A stretch of 64,000 bases of DNA, from NCBI GenBank assembly GCA_904066235.2, contig CAJFCV020000003.1, positions 11,532,001 through 11,596,000 on the forward strand. The letters run 5' to 3'. Origin of the DNA: Bursaphelenchus xylophilus. Taxonomy: Eukaryota > Nematoda > Chromadorea > Rhabditida > Aphelenchoididae. Shown here in pieces: positions 63,601 through 64,000 of this stretch (position 1 is its first letter; the number at the start of each line of letters is the position of its first letter). A program made the position numbers and the translations under genes. The notes below the pieces were generated by a model. That model made no database searches. It saw nothing but the letters and a program-made list of their open reading frames with translations, and was not told where the DNA came from.

Positions 63601-63788
63601 GAGTGATGGCTCAGACACTGATGGCGGGTGTGATTTTTGCTAAATTAGCAAGGCCAATTAAACGAGCAGCGACGATTCTGTTCAGCAAAAATGCGGTTAT
63701 TTGCACGAGAGACGGAAAATTGTGTTTGTTATTCCGAGTGGGCGATATGAGGAAGAGCTCGCTGGCTGAGGCACATGTTAGGTTACAG
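60689..63788 (+). CDS. irk: Inward-rectifier K+ channel (Kir), 3' part off window
   Basis: Exons 60689-60915, 62144-62383 and 63542-63788 give the first 237 or so residues; the last exon ends at a CAG/GTGGGT donor and the gene continues past the right edge. The N-terminal region has RLVQKYGFVNISLANVPKQHRKYFRD, typical of Kir. M1 is WCLIFFTLSFILSWSTF. The pore has the filter TTIGYGFR, with the extracellular pair Cys (WEPC, DSC). M2 is LTVMTMCLQFMVGVMAQTLMAGVIFAKLARP. The cytoplasmic start has SKNAVICTRDGKLCLLFRVGDMRKS. The M2 residue aligned with the Kir2.1 rectification site (Asp172) is Gln. irk-1, -2 and -3 cannot be separated from this fragment. Intron 1 holds a mariner remnant and MITEs; intron 2 holds a palindrome array. 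Confidence 0.93.
60930..61257 (-). mobile_element. Internally deleted mariner element
   Basis: TTAGGTTGTTCAATATGAAA at the left and the complement of TTAGGCTGTTAAATATGAAA at the right are mariner-type terminal repeats, flanked by TA (60928-60929, 61258-61259). The minus strand (61007-61243) keeps the last 78 codons of transposase: LPHPPYSPDLSPTDYHFFKH, with the final catalytic Asp, through to RWQRCVDSNG. The rest of the gene has been deleted, so it cannot move by itself. It begins 14 bp after the exon-1 donor of the K+ channel gene. Confidence 0.85.
61321..61503. mobile_element. MITE B in K+ channel intron 1
   Basis: CAGTCTGTTGGGAAAATAAT and complement, 183 bp, TA-flanked. The interior is like the 2599 copy (GCATCGCCGCCGAGAAAAT). 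A further orphan right end of the family lies at about 62090-62120. Confidence 0.7.
61587..61810. mobile_element. MITE E, copy 2
   Basis: CACGTCAAACTGAGAT..AGC and the end CACCGGACTCCTCAGCTTGACGTG enclose 224 bp, the reverse-oriented twin of 38547-38770. Fragments of MITE J follow at about 61940-62010. Confidence 0.6.
62425..63432. repeat. GCACNGTGC array, K+ channel intron 2
   Basis: About 45 copies. A unit of 115-125 bp (ATAAAAAACGTTCTTAAATTA, TTTTTTGAACCGAAAATCTT) recurs at least six times. The palindromes in ATGCACAGTGC and GCACTGTGCAT contexts alternate. The array begins within 45 bp of the donor. Confidence 0.85.
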
Positions 63789-64000
63789 GTGGGTGAAAAA
63801 GATTATGAAAAAATTGGAAAATTATTTTTTTTGAATTTTTGAAAAAAGAAAAAAAAATTTATAATTAATAAAAAAAAAATTTTTATAATTAATAAAAAAA
63901 AAATAGTAAAATAAAAAAATGTTTAAAAAATAGATAAAATCGGAATTTATTATTTTTTTTTTATTATCTTTCAATTTTTATATTTTTTTAGATTTTTAAA
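63789..64000. other. Start of K+ channel intron 3, AT-rich
   Basis: After the GTGGGT donor the sequence is almost entirely A/T low complexity up to the window edge. No further exon is visible. Confidence 0.5.

Overview
The window is nuclear DNA from a nematode, most likely a rhabditid close to Caenorhabditis. The reasons are compact genes with TTTCAG-type splice acceptors, an AT-rich background, several Tc/mariner-like miniature elements with TA target duplications, and a gene set that matches nematode families. No prokaryotic, viral, rRNA or tRNA signal was seen. Only about nine protein genes can be supported in 64 kb; the rest is repeats. Exon models were built by eye from open frames and splice sites; phases were checked and agree at every junction given, except where an entry says otherwise.

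Layout. 1.5-3.7 kb: BED zinc-finger/hAT-like gene (minus). 7.9-11.2 kb, possibly to 13.0 kb: FAR1/ZSWIM3-like DNA-binding protein (minus). 13.9-14.6 kb: small PH-domain protein (minus), head-to-head with TIM17 at 14.8-15.9 kb (plus). 16.3-20.8 kb (minus) and 20.9-23.4 kb (plus): two divergent paralogues of a signal-peptide plus single-TM family, with start codons 99 bp apart. 23.8-25.5 kb: two near-identical saposin-like secreted proteins on the arms of a 2.4-kb palindrome. 26.4-32.5 kb: SEC14L1/5-like PRELI-CRAL-TRIO-GOLD protein (minus). 39.2-39.6 kb: secreted Cys/His/Arg-rich peptide (plus). 60.7 kb to beyond the right edge: inward-rectifier K+ channel (plus, partial). 40-59 kb has no convincing gene.

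The outstanding feature is a 9-bp perfect palindrome, GCACNGTGC (often extended to TTGCACNGTGCAA). It occurs several hundred times (my hand estimate is roughly 500) in arrays with 15-60-bp AT-rich spacers. The arrays fill introns of genes on both strands and most of 42.5-50.5 kb, and no copy was noticed in a coding exon. The central base is either A/T or C/G. The same palindrome lies inside several short TA-flanked inverted-repeat elements, which links the arrays to a transposon lineage.

The window is palindromic at every scale: the 9-mer, 190-330-bp MITEs, fold-backs of 0.5-1.3 kb in which a MITE sits exactly at the symmetry point of an inverted copy of its own flanks, and the 2.4-kb inverted gene duplication. 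This suggests that hairpins repeatedly seed inverted duplication of neighbouring DNA here. Long open frames inside the arrays arise from the palindrome (in frame it reads HCAK, CTVQ or ALCK) and are not genes.
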